Source of the DNA: Clostridiisalibacter paucivorans DSM 22131
GTDB lineage: Bacteria > Bacillota > Clostridia > Tissierellales > Clostridiisalibacteraceae
Direction of reading: 5' to 3'
Assembly (NCBI RefSeq): GCF_000620125.1
Contig: NZ_JHVL01000035.1
Coordinates: 1-40,508 of the forward strand
DNA: 40,508 nt
The position numbers and the translations under genes were made by a program. This document shows positions 6,748-14,805 of this stretch, piece after piece (the stretch's first letter is position 1; each line of letters starts with the position of its first letter). The notes beneath the pieces were generated by a model. That model searched no databases and had not been told where the DNA came from. It saw only the letters and a program-made list of their open reading frames with translations.

Positions 6748-8466
6748 CTATTTAATTTCTTCTTTAAACATTTCTTCTATTTCATCAGCTGTAACTGGCC
6801 TACTAAAATAATATCCCTGTACTTGATCACATCCTGTTTCATAAAGCATGTCCAATTGCTTCTTTGTCTCTACTCCTTCCGCTACAACTGTTTTATTTAA
6901 ACTATGGGCCATCTCGATTATTGCTTTAACTATGGTTTTACCGTTATTAGTCTTTTCCAACTCATCAATAAAACTTTTATCTATCTTTAATGTATCCATG
7001 GGGAATTTTATCAAATAACTAAGAGAAGAATATGCCTTCCCAAAATCATCCATAGATAGAGTTATTCCATTTTCTCTTAATTTATTCATAATCTCCATGG
7101 AATGATCCACTGCCTCCATAGCTATATTTTCTGTTATTTCAATATCTAAATATCTATTTTCAAGTCCAGTTTCATTAAGTGCTCCATGTATATTATACAA
7201 TAACTTTTCATCTCTAAATTGTATAGCAGACAAATTTACTGATATAGGTATCGGTCTATATCCTTCATCTTGCCATCTCTTGTTTTGTTTACAAGCCTCT
7301 TTTAATATCCAATTTCCCATTGGTATAATTATACCTGTCTCTTCAGCAATGGGAATGAATTTTCCAGGAGATACTAGTCCTTTAGTGGGATGTTGCCACC
7401 TTACCAATGCCTCTATACCTGCAATCATTCTAGTTTTCAAATCTATCTTAGGCTGATAATATAACAATAATTCTCCTCTATCTAACGCTTTATGGAGGTC
7501 ATTTTCTATAGATATTTTCTCAATAGCCATTTTATTCATAGCAGTAGTATATAATTGGTATCTACTACCACTATATTCTTTTGCTCTATACATAGCAGAG
7601 TGGGCATTACCTACAAGCACTCCCACATCTTCACCATCATAAGGATATATACATATTCCTATACTTAAATTTACAAAAATTTCATATCCTTTTATTGAAA
7701 ATGGTAATTCAAAGTTTTCCATTATATTTTTAGCAGCTTTTATAGCATCATTTTCTTTATCTATATATGGCAATAGAATTGTAAATTCGTCTCCGCTCAT
7801 CCTTGCCACTGTTTCATCTTCTTCTATACTTGCCTTTAACCTTTCTCCAACCCTCTTCAATAGTACATCTCCAATTATATGACTAAACCCCTCATTTATT
7901 CTCTTAAAATCGTCCATATCAATAAACATAACTGCCAATCCATTGCCATTTCTTTTTGCACTTAATATTGCCTTCCTCAACCTATCTGCATAAAGCTGTC
8001 TATTGGGCAAATCTGTCAATGCATCATGATAAGAATGATACTTTATAAATTCTTCACTCTCTTTAATTTTTGTTAAATCATTAAATACAGATACATATTT
8101 AATTGTTCTTCCCAATTTATCCTTTATAACTCCAATGCTAAGCTTTTCAGGATATGCCTCTCCACTTTTTCTACGATTCCATATTTCTCCTTCCCAGCTT
8201 CCACTGTTAATTAGACTTTCCCACATGGATTTATAAAAATCTCTATTATGTCTATCTGATTTCAATATGGAAGGATTCTTACCAACTACTTCACTAAATT
8301 CGTATCCTGTTATTTTGGTAAAAGCAGGGTTTATCCATTCTATTCTTGCATTATTATCTGTTATTACAATTCCTTCTACACATCTTTCAAATATTTCCTT
8401 TTGAATATTTTTTTGTATATAACTATCATAATTAGTTATTTCTTTTATGATACTCTGGGTATCCAT
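6748..8466 (-). CDS. PAS-GGDEF-EAL cyclic-di-GMP signalling protein
   Basis: This 572-residue cytoplasmic protein has no membrane segment. It has a PAS domain (about 25-140), a GGDEF domain (about 145-305) and an EAL domain (about 320-570). The diguanylate cyclase motif reads SGDEF (224-228), a tolerated variant of GGDEF. The phosphodiesterase motifs are EALVRW (352-357), VNLSAIQF, ITEN, AEGVE and DDFGKAYSSL (from 473). The metal-binding DD is present but the usual TG of the DFGTG loop is KA. The protein may make or degrade cyclic di-GMP in response to a signal read by PAS. It starts 16 bp after trpS, so the two are probably co-transcribed, an unusual partnership. Confidence 0.92.
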   Translation of the reverse strand: MDTQSIIKEITNYDSYIQKNIQKEIFERCVEGIVITDNNARIEWINPAFTKITGYEFSEVVGKNPSILKSDRHNRDFYKSMWESLINSGSWEGEIWNRRKSGEAYPEKLSIGVIKDKLGRTIKYVSVFNDLTKIKESEEFIKYHSYHDALTDLPNRQLYADRLRKAILSAKRNGNGLAVMFIDMDDFKRINEGFSHIIGDVLLKRVGERLKASIEEDETVARMSGDEFTILLPYIDKENDAIKAAKNIMENFELPFSIKGYEIFVNLSIGICIYPYDGEDVGVLVGNAHSAMYRAKEYSGSRYQLYTTAMNKMAIEKISIENDLHKALDRGELLLYYQPKIDLKTRMIAGIEALVRWQHPTKGLVSPGKFIPIAEETGIIIPMGNWILKEACKQNKRWQDEGYRPIPISVNLSAIQFRDEKLLYNIHGALNETGLENRYLDIEITENIAMEAVDHSMEIMNKLRENGITLSMDDFGKAYSSLSYLIKFPMDTLKIDKSFIDELEKTNNGKTIVKAIIEMAHSLNKTVVAEGVETKKQLDMLYETGCDQVQGYYFSRPVTADEIEEMFKEEIK

Positions 8467-8482
8467 ACTACACCACCTTTAG

Positions 8483-9487
8483 CTATCTATAGCTTCTAGG
8501 TATAAATCCTGTCTTTTTATATACTTTATTTAATGTCTTAAATGCCTTCTTCTCAGCCTTTTTAGCTCCCATACTATATATCTTTTCAAGATAATCCTTA
8601 TTTCTCATTAAATCTTCAAATTTTTCCCTGACAGGCCTTAGCCCTTCCACTACTACCTCTGATAAATCCTTCTTAAACTCACCATATCCTTTATTCTCAT
8701 ATCTTTTTTCTATAACATCTATCTCTTCACCTGATAACTTTGAATATATAGTTATAAGATTTTTAATACCTAATTGTTCATCACTAAATCTAACTTTATT
8801 AAAGGAATCTGTTACTGCTCTCTTTATCTTTCTTCTTATTGTATCTGGATCATCTTTCAACAAGATATATCCATTCTCATTCTTATCTGATTTAGACATC
8901 TTACTCAATGGGTCCTGAAGACTCATTATTTTTGCTCCAACTTTAGGTATAAATGGCTCTGGTATTTTAAATGTTGGACTATATCTATTATTAAATCTTT
9001 CAGCCATATCTCTGGAAAGCTCTAAATGTTGTTTTTGATCTTGTCCTACAGGAACTAAATCAGTTTGATATAATAATATGTCAGCAACCATCAATACTGG
9101 ATATGTAAACAGCCCTGCATTAACATTTCCTGCATTTTTCTTAGACTTTTCTTTAAACTGAGTCATTCTATTTAACTCACCCATATATGCCATACAATTT
9201 AAAACCCAAGAAAGCTGTGAATGTGCACTTACATGGGACTGAATAAATATAGTTACCTTCTCAGGATCTAATCCTGCTGCTAGATAAAGAGCCAACACTT
9301 CCAATGTTCTTCTTCTTAAATCTTTAGGCTCTTGAGGTAATGTGATGGCATGAAGGTCAACAATACAATAATAGCATTCATATTCATCTTGCAATAACAC
9401 CCAATTTTTTAGTGCCCCTAGATAATTGCCCAATGTCAAATCACCTGAGGGTTGTGTACCACTAAATATTACCTTTTTCTCTTCCAT
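8483..9487 (-). CDS. trpS: Tryptophanyl-tRNA synthetase
   Basis: This 334-residue class I synthetase charges tRNA-Trp. It has the HIGH-like motif in TLGNYLGA (18-25), the KMSKS loop intact (196-200), and the family segments GTQPSGDLTLG and PVGQDQKQHLELSRD. The length is normal for bacterial TrpRS. A GGAGG site lies about 10 bases before the ATG. The upstream 160 bases show no T-box motif, although many Clostridia control trpS that way. It is the first gene of a pair with the downstream GGDEF-EAL gene. Confidence 0.97.
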   Translation of the reverse strand: MEEKKVIFSGTQPSGDLTLGNYLGALKNWVLLQDEYECYYCIVDLHAITLPQEPKDLRRRTLEVLALYLAAGLDPEKVTIFIQSHVSAHSQLSWVLNCMAYMGELNRMTQFKEKSKKNAGNVNAGLFTYPVLMVADILLYQTDLVPVGQDQKQHLELSRDMAERFNNRYSPTFKIPEPFIPKVGAKIMSLQDPLSKMSKSDKNENGYILLKDDPDTIRRKIKRAVTDSFNKVRFSDEQLGIKNLITIYSKLSGEEIDVIEKRYENKGYGEFKKDLSEVVVEGLRPVREKFEDLMRNKDYLEKIYSMGAKKAEKKAFKTLNKVYKKTGFIPRSYR

Positions 9488-9650
9488 ATATAAATACCTC
9501 CACTCACTTTTTAAACTATAGTATATTGTAGGGAAACAAATGATTTATAAAACTATTAATCTCCCCTAAATAATATTGTTCTCTCTAATTATTAATTTTA
9601 TATTTAATTATTGCTTATGTAAAGAATTAATGGATAAATATTCTTTTTTT

Positions 9651-9694
9651 AATATATTTAAGGTAGATGTATATACATCTACCTTAAATATATT
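9651..9694. repeat. Perfect 44-bp palindrome overlapping the fabK stop
   Basis: The palindrome centres between 9672 and 9673, with a core GGTAGATGTATATACATCTACC-like arrangement flanked by AATATATTTAA and its complement, and no mismatch over 44 bp. The last five codons and the stop of fabK lie inside it. After it the minus strand reads A-rich (AAAAAAAGAATA), so it lacks the U-tract of a standard terminator on the side where fabK would need one. Confidence 0.7.
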
Positions 9695-10620
9695 TGTGCA
9701 TTTGTTATAGCCTTCCTTGCCTCTGTTATTATATCGTCTACTATTTCTGAACAAGGTTTTATATTTTTAATGGCTGTAAGACTTTGTCCCGCTTGGACCA
9801 TACCCCATTCTATATCTCCTTCCTGTGGAGCAGTGCGACTTGTGCCTACAACTAGTTTCAATAATTCATCCTCTTTCGCTCCAGCTTTTTCCATATCTAA
9901 ATATTTATCAGTCATTGCATTTCTTATGCCTCTAACACTATGCCCATGAAGAGCTCCAGTCACTACTGTATCTGTATCTTTAGCATTTACTATTTTTACC
10001 TTGGCATCTAAATGGGCAGTGCATTCTTGAGAGGCATAAAACCTAGTACCCATTTGTACCCCCGAAGCACCCATAACCAAAGCAGCAGCTAATCCTCTGC
10101 CATCAGCAAATCCTCCTGCTGCAATTACAGGTATATCTACCTCAGGTATAACTTGAGTCATAAGGGATAGACTAGAGATACTCCCTATATGTCCTCCTGC
10201 TTCACTTCCTTCTATCACTATAGCATCTGCACCTTTATCTGCCACTCTTTTAGCCAATTTGACATTGGGAACTACTGGCACAACCTTTATGCCTTCATTG
10301 TGAAGCCTTTCAAAATATGGCACAGGATTTCCTGCCCCCAAAGTAACATAGCTGACCTTTTCATTACATATTATATCTACTATTTCATCCTTATTTTCAG
10401 CCATCAACATTATATTTACACCAAAGGGTTTATCAGTAAGGGTCTTTGCCAATCTAATCTGTTCTTCAACCCAAGAAGATTCCCTACCTCCTGTAGCTAT
10501 AGTTCCAGCACCACCTGCTTCCGATACAGCTGCTGCCAATTTTGCATCAGATACCCATGCCATTGCACCTTGTATAATAGGATATTTAATATTTAAAAGT
10601 CTTGTAAGCTTAGTTTCCAT
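9679..10620 (-). CDS. fabK: FabK-type enoyl-ACP reductase II / nitronate monooxygenase-like flavoprotein
   Basis: This 313-residue FMN-dependent TIM-barrel reductase should carry out the last step of the fatty acid elongation cycle using NAD(P)H. The N-terminus YPIIQGAMAWVSDAKLA is the FMN-binding start of the family. GSEAGGHIG contains His144, at the same position as the catalytic His of pneumococcal FabK. GGFADGRGLAAALVMGASGVQMGTRF is the phosphate-binding region. The related 2-nitropropane dioxygenases share this fold, so a nitronate monooxygenase role is the alternative. It stands alone, without a fab cluster. AGGAGG lies about 10 bases before the ATG. Confidence 0.85.
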   Translation of the reverse strand: METKLTRLLNIKYPIIQGAMAWVSDAKLAAAVSEAGGAGTIATGGRESSWVEEQIRLAKTLTDKPFGVNIMLMAENKDEIVDIICNEKVSYVTLGAGNPVPYFERLHNEGIKVVPVVPNVKLAKRVADKGADAIVIEGSEAGGHIGSISSLSLMTQVIPEVDIPVIAAGGFADGRGLAAALVMGASGVQMGTRFYASQECTAHLDAKVKIVNAKDTDTVVTGALHGHSVRGIRNAMTDKYLDMEKAGAKEDELLKLVVGTSRTAPQEGDIEWGMVQAGQSLTAIKNIKPCSEIVDDIITEARKAITNAQIYLR

Positions 10621-10711
10621 ATATATATAACCTCCTAGATTTATTCTAATCTATTTGATATATTTTATACCCTATTATATTTATTTAAAAACCATTTTAA
10701 AATTAAATTGT

Positions 10712-10741
10712 ATAACATATTTTATTGTGTTAATATGTTAT
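10712..10741. promoter_or_regulatory. Inverted repeat between divergent fabK and the membrane-protein gene
   Basis: ATAACATAT (10712-10720) and ATATGTTAT (10733-10741) form a perfect 9-bp inverted repeat with a 12-bp spacer, in the 159-bp gap between two divergent genes. It could be an operator for either. Confidence 0.3.
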
Positions 10742-10779
10742 CATAGGTTATAACTTTATATTATAAAAGGAGATTACTT

Positions 10780-11298
10780 ATGCTTGTTACTTTAACTATA
10801 TTATTGATTATGATTAGTGACATATATTTATTTTTTTCTAAAAAAACCATTGGAAAAGATCAATACTCTGTTACAGGTAAACCAGCATTTATAGAAAATC
10901 CAAAATACATTGTAAAATCTCTACACTATATAGGAATAATCTTGGCACTTATTTTTTTTTCAAATACTCTTTATACATATCCTATTATATCAGTCATAAC
11001 TTTCGGAATCTTGAGTTTACTTTGGTTGTATGCATATTATTCTAAACGACTTATTGTATCTGCCAATGGATTGGCTTACATCGATATATTCAATACAATA
11101 ATAGACTTTAGAAGATGGACCGAAATAGAACATATCTACATAGAAAAAACTAAAATTATATTGCAATTAAATTCTGGCAAACAACACAAATATTCCATAT
11201 CTTTAAATAAAGATGAATTTGAATTGGTAAAAAATATAATACCTAAAAATATAAATCAATATGCTCATCATAAACAGATTAACATACCTAAATCTTAA
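10780..11298 (+). CDS. Small membrane protein with PH-like C-terminal domain, unknown function
   Basis: I do not recognise this 172-residue protein. It has a hydrophobic N-terminal segment (about 1-19), then two further membrane segments (about 47-63 and 67-87). The soluble C-terminal part alternates short strands ([27 protein letters not shown] and following), like a bacterial PH-like domain of the type found in DUF5673 and related membrane proteins. AAAAGGAG lies 8 bases before the ATG. It is convergent with the patatin gene and the two overlap by 11 bp. Confidence 0.75.
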   Translation: MLVTLTILLIMISDIYLFFSKKTIGKDQYSVTGKPAFIENPKYIVKSLHYIGIILALIFFSNTLYTYPIISVITFGILSLLWLYAYYSKRLIVSANGLAYIDIFNTIIDFRRWTEIEHIYIEKTKIILQLNSGKQHKYSISLNKDEFELVKNIIPKNINQYAHHKQINIPKS

Positions 11299-12076
11299 TA
11301 TCTAATACCTTTGACAAATTATATCCTTCTTGGAATATATCTTTACAAAACTTATTTTCAAATCTCAATGTATCATTTGGACTAAATTCACTATTAGGTT
11401 TAATCACTAATATATTCTTTTCATCATATGTATTTAATATATAATCTGGAATTTTATAATCTTTTGTAAAGGTAATTATATATAACGAATCCAATTTATT
11501 TTTTAAAAATGGAGACAATGAATTGTTATTTACCAATCCCCCATCAAGATTGTATTTATCATATATACCAGTTTTTAAATCTTCATAAAAGTCTTCAATC
11601 ACTTTTTGAAAATCAAAATCTTTAAATATTTCTTCTAAAGTTTTGGGTTCATTTAATCTATAAGGCAACAACGAACTGTATTTGACAGCATTTATCCCTT
11701 CTTTTCTAGTTAACTTACTTATATCTACTTTCAATTCATTTATTTTTTCATTTTTAATTTTTATGTAATTTACATAAAATGATTTTATATTTCTATCTTT
11801 TCCCTCCAATGTATCTAATACATCAATTACACTTTTATTTTCTATCACTCTGTCTTCTACTAACATATCTTTATAATCAGAACCATCAAAATTATAGCTT
11901 GTCCATAATTTTTTCATTTCTTCTATATTTCCTGTATAAATAAAATACCCATTTATAGCACCAATAGAAGTTCCCGATAGTACATCGAATTTAATCCCTC
12001 TCTCATATAGTCCATATATAACTCCAGCTTGAAATGCTCCTTTAGCTCCTCCACCTTGTAAGTATAATCCCTTCAT
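11288..12076 (-). CDS. Patatin-like phospholipase
   Basis: This cytoplasmic serine lipase of the patatin/RssA type has a Ser-Asp dyad. From the chosen start, GGGAKG (8-13) is the oxyanion hole, GTSIG (35-39) places the nucleophile at Ser37, and NLDGG holds the catalytic Asp178. A TTG 15 bases further upstream (12089-12091) is in frame but overlaps the GGAGG Shine-Dalgarno at 12084-12089, so I choose the ATG at 12074-12076 (262 residues). The lipid substrate is unknown. No signal peptide is present. Its 3' end overlaps the convergent membrane-protein gene. Confidence 0.88.
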   Translation of the reverse strand: MKGLYLQGGGAKGAFQAGVIYGLYERGIKFDVLSGTSIGAINGYFIYTGNIEEMKKLWTSYNFDGSDYKDMLVEDRVIENKSVIDVLDTLEGKDRNIKSFYVNYIKIKNEKINELKVDISKLTRKEGINAVKYSSLLPYRLNEPKTLEEIFKDFDFQKVIEDFYEDLKTGIYDKYNLDGGLVNNNSLSPFLKNKLDSLYIITFTKDYKIPDYILNTYDEKNILVIKPNSEFSPNDTLRFENKFCKDIFQEGYNLSKVLDIKI

Positions 12077-12123
12077 ATATATTACCTCCAATTATTAGCT
12101 TTAATATTTCAAATTATATCATA

Positions 12124-12157
12124 ATAATACCCTAAGGATTAATCCCTAGGGTATTAT
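12124..12157 (-). terminator. Hairpin after tpx
   Basis: A 17-bp inverted repeat (12124-12140 with 12141-12157) with one mismatch and core ATAATACCCTA begins immediately after the tpx stop. The U-tract that follows is weak. It lies 48 bp before the patatin start codon on the same strand. Confidence 0.55.
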
Positions 12158-12667
12158 CTATAACAATTTTTTTACTTCCTCCAATGCTCTATCAAAATCA
12201 GGATAATTTGTAACCTCTTTTACAAACTCCACATACTTTACTATATTATCTTTATCTACTATTACTACTCCTCTAGTCAGTAATCTGAACTCATCTATTA
12301 TGAATCCATATTTTTGTCCAAAATCTAAATCCTTATAATCTGATACCACATGTATATTCTTTATACCTTCTGCTCCACAAAAACGCTCTTGAGCAAAGGG
12401 CAAGTCAACACTTACAGTCACTATTACAACGTCATCAGATAATTTTGAAGCTTCGTCATTAAATCTTATAGTCTGCAAAGAACATACCTTAGTATCAACC
12501 GATGGCACTGCACTTATTATTTTAATTTTTCCCTCTGTTTCTTTATGAAAATCAAAAACCGATAAATCATTATTAACTGCATTAAAGTTAGGTGCTTTGT
12601 CACCTATCTTTATTTCTTTTCCTGTTATAGTGACTGGATTGCCTCCAAATTTTATGTCTTTTTGCAT
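12158..12667 (-). CDS. tpx: Thiol peroxidase
   Basis: This 169-residue peroxiredoxin reduces hydroperoxides with electrons from thioredoxin. The peroxidatic Cys62 lies in VPSVDTKVCSLQT, and the resolving Cys97 in RFCGAEGI. Both are diagnostic of the Tpx family. FGGNPVTITGKEIKIGD is the usual N-terminus. Length is normal. GGGGAGAG precedes the ATG. The gene fits oxidative defence in an anaerobe and has no obvious operon partner. Confidence 0.96.
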   Translation of the reverse strand: MQKDIKFGGNPVTITGKEIKIGDKAPNFNAVNNDLSVFDFHKETEGKIKIISAVPSVDTKVCSLQTIRFNDEASKLSDDVVIVTVSVDLPFAQERFCGAEGIKNIHVVSDYKDLDFGQKYGFIIDEFRLLTRGVVIVDKDNIVKYVEFVKEVTNYPDFDRALEEVKKLL

Positions 12668-12741
12668 ATTATCTTCTCTCCCCTCTAATTATCATTACAT
12701 ACTTATTTTACCCAATAACTGGAGAGAATTAACATAAAAAA

Positions 12742-13572
12742 TCAAAAAGCAATAACTATTCCTCCTTCATTGGCATATACAGTGCTAATACTCGATGTTT
12801 CTACTATTATTACATCTTTAAAATTATACCTTGCCAATACCTCTTCCTTAAATTTTTCTGCCCTATCTAGAGCATTACAATGGGCTATGCCTAAAACTTT
12901 CTCCTCTAGCCTTTCTCCTTGCTCTCCTATGATATCAACTAGTTTTCTCAATGCCCTTTTAGAGCCTCTTACTTTTTTTACCAAATCTATGCTTCCTTCA
13001 TCAGTACCACCCATAATGGGTTTTATAGACATAACGGATGCTATCTTCCCCTTAAGTTTATTTATTCTACCAGCCTTTATTAGATTCTCTAAAGATTCCA
13101 ATACAAAAAAGGTCTTCATCTCTTTCACATATTGGGTCACTTTTTCCACTATATCCATATTTTCAATATTTTCTTTAGCTAATTCAAAGATTTTAAGCCC
13201 CACTAGGGTCTCTCCCACAGATGCACTCTTTGAATCAAATACATGGATAAATTTATCTTTATATTTCTCCAATACAATATCCTTAGCCATTACAGCACTA
13301 TTATAGGTACCACTCAATTTAGAAGATAGGGTAACTACGAATATATCCTCGTCTTCTTCATATGCTTCTAAAAAACTCTGTGGAGAGGGACACGCAGTTT
13401 TCGGTATATTTTCATCTTCTTTCATCTCTGCCAATAATTTTGTCGTCTCTAAATTCTCATCGGTATTATATGTCTTTCCATTTACAGTTATCGTTAGAGG
13501 TACTCTCCTTAAATTTAACATGTTTAAAATCTTGTTGTTCAAATCAAAACTACTATCTACTACAATCTTCAT
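12742..13572 (-). CDS. DegV family fatty-acid-binding protein
   Basis: This 276-residue DegV protein belongs to a family that binds a fatty acid in a two-domain pocket; some members present fatty acids to the FakA kinase. VDSSFDLNN near the N-terminus, TACPSPQSF, LSSKLSGTYNSA and SLENLIKAGRINKLKGKI are the family segments with the conserved Ser/Thr residues. AAAGGAGA precedes the ATG. No fakA gene is visible in the window. It is divergent from a second DegV gene 370 bp away, and its upstream region has a candidate Spo0A box. Confidence 0.93.
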   Translation of the reverse strand: MKIVVDSSFDLNNKILNMLNLRRVPLTITVNGKTYNTDENLETTKLLAEMKEDENIPKTACPSPQSFLEAYEEDEDIFVVTLSSKLSGTYNSAVMAKDIVLEKYKDKFIHVFDSKSASVGETLVGLKIFELAKENIENMDIVEKVTQYVKEMKTFFVLESLENLIKAGRINKLKGKIASVMSIKPIMGGTDEGSIDLVKKVRGSKRALRKLVDIIGEQGERLEEKVLGIAHCNALDRAEKFKEEVLARYNFKDVIIVETSSISTVYANEGGIVIAF

Positions 13573-13659
13573 TAAGAATCTCCTTTCTGTTTAATATATT
13601 CAAATATTATATAACAATCATCTTTTTAAATTAAAATCATTATGTAAATTTATCATCCA

Positions 13660-13692
13660 ATTTTATGCTAAAAAAGAATGTTTTCGACAAAT
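13660..13692 (-). promoter_or_regulatory. Candidate Spo0A-type promoter of the first DegV gene
   Basis: On the minus strand TTTGTCGAAAA (13682-13692) matches the Spo0A box core TTTGTCGAAA. It covers the -35 position (TTGTCG at 13685-13690) of TAAAAT at 13660-13665, with a 19-bp spacer. This layout resembles Spo0A-activated sigma-A promoters. A single box is weak evidence. Confidence 0.4.
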
Positions 13693-13892
13693 TTCTAAGT
13701 ATTTCTCTACTATACTAATATATCATATTATTATAGCAAATACTAATTTACATTGGTTTTTTTCTATAAAGCTAAGTAGTTACTATATTACCACTTTATT
13801 ATTTTCCATATATCTAGTAATATATATATTAGATAAATTTATTAATATATATACTAATTTATTTAATATTATAATAATATAGATTTATTTTT

Positions 13893-13921
13893 TTGCCAAA
13901 TCTATTATTATCCTTTACATT
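13893..13921 (+). promoter_or_regulatory. Sigma-A promoter of the DegV-DUF362 pair
   Basis: TTGCCA (13893-13898) and TACATT (13916-13921) are separated by 17 bp and lie 21 bp before the DegV start codon. Confidence 0.5.
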
Positions 13922-13942
13922 ATTTTAAGGAGGCATTTATAC

Positions 13943-14785
13943 ATGAATAATATACATATATTTAGTGATAGCACTTGTGATCTCAATCAAGAAATTCTTG
14001 AAAAAAATAATATTTCAATAGTTCCCCTTTATGTGGTATTTGATAATAAGACCTTTAAAGATGGTTTTGATATAACACCTAAAGAACTTTATGAAAAAGT
14101 AGATAAACTAAACACATTGCCAAAAACTTCTGCTCCTTCACCAGCAGACTTTTACAATAGTTTTAAACCAGTTATAGATAATGGTGATACTATTATATAT
14201 ATAGGACTTTCTTCAAAATTATCTTCAACTATTCAAAATGCAAAATTGGCAGCTAGACAATTTGAAGAAGGTAAAGTTAAAGTTATAGATTCTTTAAATC
14301 TCTCTACGGGTATTGGTCTTTTAGTATTAAAGGCCGTAGATTATGTTAATCTAGGAATGTCCAGTGATGAAATAGTAAAGAAAATAGAAGCAATGGTGCC
14401 TAATGTAAGAAAATCCTTTGTTATAAATACCCTAGACTACCTATATAAAGGAGGTAGATGTAATTCAGTTCAGAACTTTATAGGTAGTGTATTTAAGATC
14501 AAACCCATAGTTAAAGTTATAAATGGCGGAATGATCTTGGGACAAAAACCTAGAGGCAAAAGAAAGAAGGCCATAGATATAATGCTCAACGACCTACTAA
14601 AAAATAATATAGATAACTCTAGAATTATTATTGCCCATTCTATGGATTTAGATAATGCTTTGTATATAAAAAATCAGATAGAAAAAGAAGTCAATGTAAA
14701 GGATATAGTTTTAACCACTGCCGGATGTGTTATATGTAGCCATTGTGGCCCAAAAACAGTGAGTATATGCTATTGTAATAAATAG
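13943..14785 (+). CDS. DegV family protein with a cysteine-rich C-terminus
   Basis: This 280-residue DegV protein has the family segments DSTCDLN, TSAPSPADFYNSF, LSSKLSSTIQNAK and NTLDYLYKGGRCN, so it should bind a fatty acid or a similar acyl ligand. The C-terminus is unusual. The last 21 residues hold five Cys, three in GCVICSHCG and two in ICYC, where many DegV proteins read G-x-H-x-GP without this density. AAGGAGG lies 9 bases before the ATG. It is followed after 20 bp by a DUF362/ferredoxin gene, with which it forms an operon. Confidence 0.92.
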   Translation: MNNIHIFSDSTCDLNQEILEKNNISIVPLYVVFDNKTFKDGFDITPKELYEKVDKLNTLPKTSAPSPADFYNSFKPVIDNGDTIIYIGLSSKLSSTIQNAKLAARQFEEGKVKVIDSLNLSTGIGLLVLKAVDYVNLGMSSDEIVKKIEAMVPNVRKSFVINTLDYLYKGGRCNSVQNFIGSVFKIKPIVKVINGGMILGQKPRGKRKKAIDIMLNDLLKNNIDNSRIIIAHSMDLDNALYIKNQIEKEVNVKDIVLTTAGCVICSHCGPKTVSICYCNK

Positions 14786-14805
14786 AAATAAATAGAGGTG
14801 ATTTT

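Larger units (their letters stand above)
13573..13942. other. Divergent control region between two DegV genes
   Basis: This 370-bp, very AT-rich gap separates divergent DegV genes. Apart from the two promoter candidates listed separately, it has an imperfect palindrome around ATCTAGTAATATATATATTA (about 13810-13835). No ORF or RNA gene is recognisable. Confidence 0.6.

Noticed and set aside
9488-9650. T-box leader for trpS
   Set aside because: No GGTGGTACCGCG-like sequence or terminator/antiterminator pair is present upstream of trpS.
12770-13306. Plus-strand open frame of 178 codons
   Set aside because: It is antisense to the well-supported DegV gene and has no start signal or domain.
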